A stretch of DNA of 7,021 nucleotides from Candidatus Merdenecus merdavium. Lineage in GTDB: Bacteria > Bacillota > Clostridia > Lachnospirales > Lachnospiraceae. The translations under genes and the position numbers were made by a program. Location of the stretch: assembly GCA_018715425.1 (NCBI GenBank), contig DVLR01000364.1:1-7021 (forward strand), written 5' to 3'. This document shows, in pieces, positions 5,461 through 7,021 of the stretch (positions within the stretch are counted from its first letter, which is position 1; every line of letters starts with the position of its first letter). The notes under the pieces are model-generated. The model was not told the origin of the DNA. It made no database searches and was given only the letters and a program-made list of their open reading frames with translations.

Positions 5461-5593
5461 TATACATTAGTACTAATATTAATAAAACGTGATTGTGCAT
5501 AATCACATACATATTGGTACTAATGTACATAATGAACAAAAATAAAGTGTACATATTGGTACTAATGTATATTGCGAATATATTAGTACTAAT
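5442..5593. repeat. Array of five 12-bp GTAC-centred palindromes
   Basis: Copies lie at 5442-5453 (ATTAGTACCAAT), 5466-5477 (ATTAGTACTAAT, perfect palindrome), 5513-5524 and 5555-5566 (both ATTGGTACTAAT) and 5582-5593 (ATTAGTACTAAT). Flanking bases extend the likeness to about 18 bp (ATATTRGTACTAATGTAT). By these flanks copies 1-2 point left and copies 3-5 point right, away from the central hairpin at 5489-5506. Distances between copy starts are 24, 47, 42 and 27 bp. The outermost copies sit inside two outward promoters, which favours operators; iterons of a replication origin are the alternative. No gene is present here; the long open frames across it on both strands are made by the repeats. 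Confidence 0.85.
5489..5506. repeat. Central inverted repeat of the palindrome array
   Basis: GTGATT (5489-5494) and AATCAC (5501-5506) are perfect arms around GTGCAT. It lies between the left-pointing and right-pointing groups of the GTAC palindromes and differs from them in sequence. Confidence 0.5.
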
Positions 5594-5600
5594 GTATAAT
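5572..5600 (+). promoter_or_regulatory. Promoter of the right-hand operon with an operator in its spacer
   Basis: TTGCGA (5572-5577), a 17-bp spacer and a perfect TATAAT (5595-5600) point right. Copy 5 of the palindrome array (5582-5593) fills the spacer. Transcription would start near 5607 and leave a leader of about 175 nt before the coiled-coil gene. Confidence 0.6.
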
Positions 5601-5606
5601 GGACTT

Positions 5607-5782
5607 ACAAACAAAGAACAAAGCAAGTCAAGCGAAGGTCGAAGGGAGTACCGCAAGGGAAAGCAAGAGGACAACGCAAGAGTGAAAAAGGATAAGAGAG
5701 ATTGAGATGCACTTAGAAGAATGCTAGATGTTTAAAGCCATTCACCGCTTGACTTCCTATAAGAAGAAAAAGAGAAAAACAT
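5607..5782 (+). promoter_or_regulatory. Long purine-rich leader closed by a 10-bp inverted repeat
   Basis: AAGTCAAGCG (5625-5634) and CGCTTGACTT (5746-5755) are exactly complementary across 111 bases. Just inside the right arm, GAATGC (5719-5724) pairs with GCCATTC (5737-5743) with one bulged base. The left half (about 5602-5700) is mostly A and G and repeats GCAAG at 5623, 5653, 5663 and 5676. A structured leader or an RNA gene is likely. No recognised riboswitch class fits and there is no T-run for an attenuator. Confidence 0.45.
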
Positions 5783-6061
5783 ATGTGTAAAACAATGAAA
5801 GAATTAGAAAAGCAGGTAGCAGATTATAGAAGTCTTAAAGCATTGAAAGAGGATTTAGAAGCACAACTCAAAGATGCAGAAAGAGAAATCATATCTTATT
5901 TAGATGATAACAAAAAGGTTTCTGAAACTGGTACAGACTTCACAATTAAAGTTTCTACTTGCGAAAGAAGAACACTTGACGGAAAGAGACTTGAAGAGGA
6001 TTTAGGCAGCTTATCAGAGTATCAGAGAGTGAGCCAATACAGAAGATTATATGTAAAGTAG
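5783..6061 (+). CDS. Small coiled-coil protein of phage/mobile-element type
   Basis: The protein has 92 residues. Residues about 5-50 form a heptad-rich charged helix (MKELEKQVADYRSLKALKEDLEAQLKDAEREIISYL), followed by a short beta part (TGTDFTIKVSTCERRTLDGKRLEEDL) and a Ser/Arg-rich end (YQRVSQYRRLYVK). This helix, 'F-x-I-K-V', 'R-x-x-D-x-K-R', 'Y-x-R-x-x-x-Y-R-R-L-Y-V' layout is typical of about 90-110 residue proteins in early or accessory regions of phages and conjugative elements of Firmicutes, sometimes mislabelled as dynein chain; no activity is established. Two starts are possible: ATG 5783 or ATG 5795. The purine-rich upstream AGAGA gives only a weak ribosome site for 5783. It is first in a plus-strand operon that continues with the 58-residue protein and the HNH endonuclease. 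Confidence 0.72.
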   Translation: MCKTMKELEKQVADYRSLKALKEDLEAQLKDAEREIISYLDDNKKVSETGTDFTIKVSTCERRTLDGKRLEEDLGSLSEYQRVSQYRRLYVK

Positions 6062-6126
6062 TCACAGCTACTATAAATAGGGCTTTAGGCTGTGAGCGTT
6101 CCACCTCTTAGGGGGTGGGGGTAGCC
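6062..6126 (+). promoter_or_regulatory. Tandem intercistronic hairpins with a G-run
   Basis: Directly after the coiled-coil stop codon, TCACAGC (6062-6068) pairs with GCTGTGA (6089-6095), with a small CTAT/ATAG hairpin inside. Next, CCACCTC (6101-6107) pairs with GGGGTGG (6112-6118) around TTAG. A competing pairing of GGCT (6081-6084) with AGCC (6123-6126) exists. The following AAAGGAG ribosome site (6132-6138) is close by, so the structure may tune translation of the next gene or processing of the transcript. It has no T-run and is not a standard terminator. Confidence 0.45.
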
Positions 6127-6146
6127 ACAAGAAAGGAGTTGATAAT

Positions 6147-6323
6147 ATGAGAAAGCAAGAGGTTGTATTTGCAATAGTAAACAAGGCAAGCACTGTTACA
6201 AATATCGGAAAATCAACAATAGATACACCTAAAACAGAATTTAAAGGTGGAACGATTAACTGGTTTGATGATAGCAAACTTTTGAAATGCAATAAAAATA
6301 AGGAAGAAAAGATTTTGTTGTAA
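6147..6323 (+). CDS. Hypothetical 58-residue protein
   Basis: AAAGGAG at 6132-6138 lies 8 bases before the ATG, the best ribosome site of this operon, and the ORF ends with TAA 23 bases before the HNH gene. The product is basic and soluble, starting MRKQEVVFAIVNKAS and containing TPKTEFKGGTINWFDD, a compact beta-like pattern, then a lysine/asparagine-rich end. There is no membrane segment or cysteine pair (one Cys). I do not recognise it. The abrupt Lys-rich end could mean that it is shortened relative to a longer relative. Operon position suggests an accessory role shared with the coiled-coil protein. Confidence 0.68.
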   Translation: MRKQEVVFAIVNKASTVTNIGKSTIDTPKTEFKGGTINWFDDSKLLKCNKNKEEKILL

Positions 6324-6346
6324 TCAAAATAAACAGAGGTGTAATA

Positions 6347-6979
6347 ATGGATACAAAATATATATTTACAAATGAAAAAGGTGAATTTATTTGTTTTGAT
6401 GAACATAACGAAATTTATATAAGTCAATGTTTATATAAAGCCTTTTGTTCTTCAAACATTCAACAGCTAATTTCTATTTTTAATGCTATTCCACCTGAAT
6501 ACACATTCAACAACTGGTATATAGAAAATTATTCTCATAGAGTAGAAGAACAATTTAGATATGACTTAGCTCAAAACCAAAATAAGAATACAAAAAATAA
6601 AACTTCTACAAAAAGTAAAAGAATCAAAATTAGGATGAACACAAAAAAGAAACTCTTTGATAAATATAATGGGAGGTGTGCCATTTGTGGTAAACTATTA
6701 TCTTTAAATCCAGAAGAACATGGTGATTTTATAACTGTTGATCATATTGTTCCGCTTGATAAGGGCGGTAAAAATGTATATTCTAATTATCAAGCTACAT
6801 GTTGTGCATGTAATTTAGCGAAAACAAATATCATGCCTGAAGTATTTAAAAATAGTATGAAATCAGTTTTGTTTACAAGTATTATTGAAGAAAAAGAATA
6901 TCAAGATACATTGTTAAGAGTTCTAATTAAAATTAAAATCATACATTTTGCGATAGTAATAAAATCATTCTTAATATAA
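6347..6979 (+). CDS. HNH endonuclease
   Basis: The protein has 210 residues. The C-terminal half carries a full HNH domain with a zinc knuckle: Cys111-x2-Cys114 (GRCAICGK), the catalytic strand 'VDHIVPLDKGG' (Asp132, His133), Asn147 in 'SNYQATCCACN', and Cys152-x2-Cys155 followed by Asn156 and Lys159. HNH enzymes of this layout cut DNA and occur as phage, restriction and homing nucleases. The N-terminal about 75 residues (aromatic-rich, YIFTNEKGEFICFDEHNEIYIS) are unrecognised and may select the target. A Lys/Asn/Thr-rich linker (about 77-100) joins the two. AGAGG at 6335-6339 lies 7 bases before the ATG. The last 20-25 residues (LLRVLIKIKIIHFAIVIKSFLI) are hydrophobic and low-complexity, unlike a normal HNH end, so the true C-terminus may have been lost to a frameshift or recombination. 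Confidence 0.85.
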   Translation: MDTKYIFTNEKGEFICFDEHNEIYISQCLYKAFCSSNIQQLISIFNAIPPEYTFNNWYIENYSHRVEEQFRYDLAQNQNKNTKNKTSTKSKRIKIRMNTKKKLFDKYNGRCAICGKLLSLNPEEHGDFITVDHIVPLDKGGKNVYSNYQATCCACNLAKTNIMPEVFKNSMKSVLFTSIIEEKEYQDTLLRVLIKIKIIHFAIVIKSFLI

Positions 6980-7021
6980 TTCTGAGAATACAAAGTATTA
7001 CTGTTATTGTGGTGATGATGG

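Noticed and set aside
5442..5593. CRISPR-like repeat array
   Set aside because: Repeats are only 12-18 bp palindromes, occur in both orientations and have irregular spacing (24, 47, 42, 27 bp).
5378..5674. 98-residue minus-strand ORF across the palindrome array
   Set aside because: Its YISTNMY-like repeats are only the translation of the DNA palindromes; there is no ribosome site and it overlaps the ardC start.
5493..5705. 70-residue plus-strand ORF, and a 28-codon ORF starting at 5599
   Set aside because: The first half is palindrome translation, starts lie at or before the -10 box of the mapped promoter motif, and neither has a ribosome site.
6071..6427. 118-residue minus-strand ORF
   Set aside because: It is antisense to the 58-residue gene and the HNH start, with a low-complexity Phe/Leu/Ser product and no ribosome site.
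6975..7021. Cysteine-containing open frame after the HNH gene (KYYCYCGDD)
   Set aside because: No start codon or ribosome site in this frame before the window ends; too short to call a gene.

Overview
The window is AT-rich DNA with strong AGGAG-type ribosome binding sites, several GTG starts and consensus TTGACA/TATAAT-like promoters. This points to a low-GC Firmicute, most likely of the Clostridia/Lachnospiraceae type. No core metabolic or translation gene is present. The gene set (ArdC-type antirestriction protein, HNH endonuclease, DUF3800 protein, Xre regulator, small coiled-coil protein, secreted and membrane-anchored orphans) is typical of an integrative/conjugative element, plasmid or prophage-derived island.

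Left part (1-2890): the 3' end of an unidentified gene, faintly like the C-terminus of TnsD/TniQ targeting proteins, is followed by a DUF3800 predicted RNase H-like nuclease gene (465-1292). Immediately downstream is a compact RNA gene (about 1339-1470) with its own TTGACA promoter, an 8-bp closing stem, a UUCG-capped hairpin, a 7-bp hairpin and an intrinsic terminator. A convergent Xre repressor gene (1519-1818, minus) ends at a second perfect hairpin. A membrane-anchored exported protein gene (1927-2814) is divergent from xre and has a TTGAGT-17-TATAAT promoter overlapped by an imperfect GTAC-containing inverted repeat. The DUF3800-plus-RNA pair is the most interesting unit here: families of structured RNAs near DUF3800 genes are known from comparative genomics, but I know of no established function for them.

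Middle part (2891-4548): on the minus strand, a membrane-anchored protein (4022-3465) and a signal-peptide protein (3472-2891) overlap by 8 bp and form a surface-protein operon. Upstream lies a 526-bp stretch without a convincing gene: a leader hairpin, a possible gene remnant, and about 240 bp that is strikingly G-poor and A/C-rich on the plus strand.

Right part (4549-7021): ardC (minus) and an early-gene-like plus-strand operon (coiled-coil protein, 58-aa protein, HNH endonuclease) diverge from a 385-bp control region. That region carries five copies of the 12-bp near-palindrome ATTRGTACYAAT, two on one side and three on the other side of a central hairpin. The outermost copy on each side sits inside the 17-bp spacer of an outward-facing promoter (TTGATA-17-TATAAT towards ardC; TTGCGA-17-TATAAT towards the operon). 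I read this as a multi-operator switch that represses or co-controls both transcription units, for example for induction of ardC on entry into a new host. An iteron origin is the main alternative. The plus transcript then has a long leader closed by a perfect 10-bp long-range inverted repeat, and a second structured segment lies between the first and second genes of the operon.
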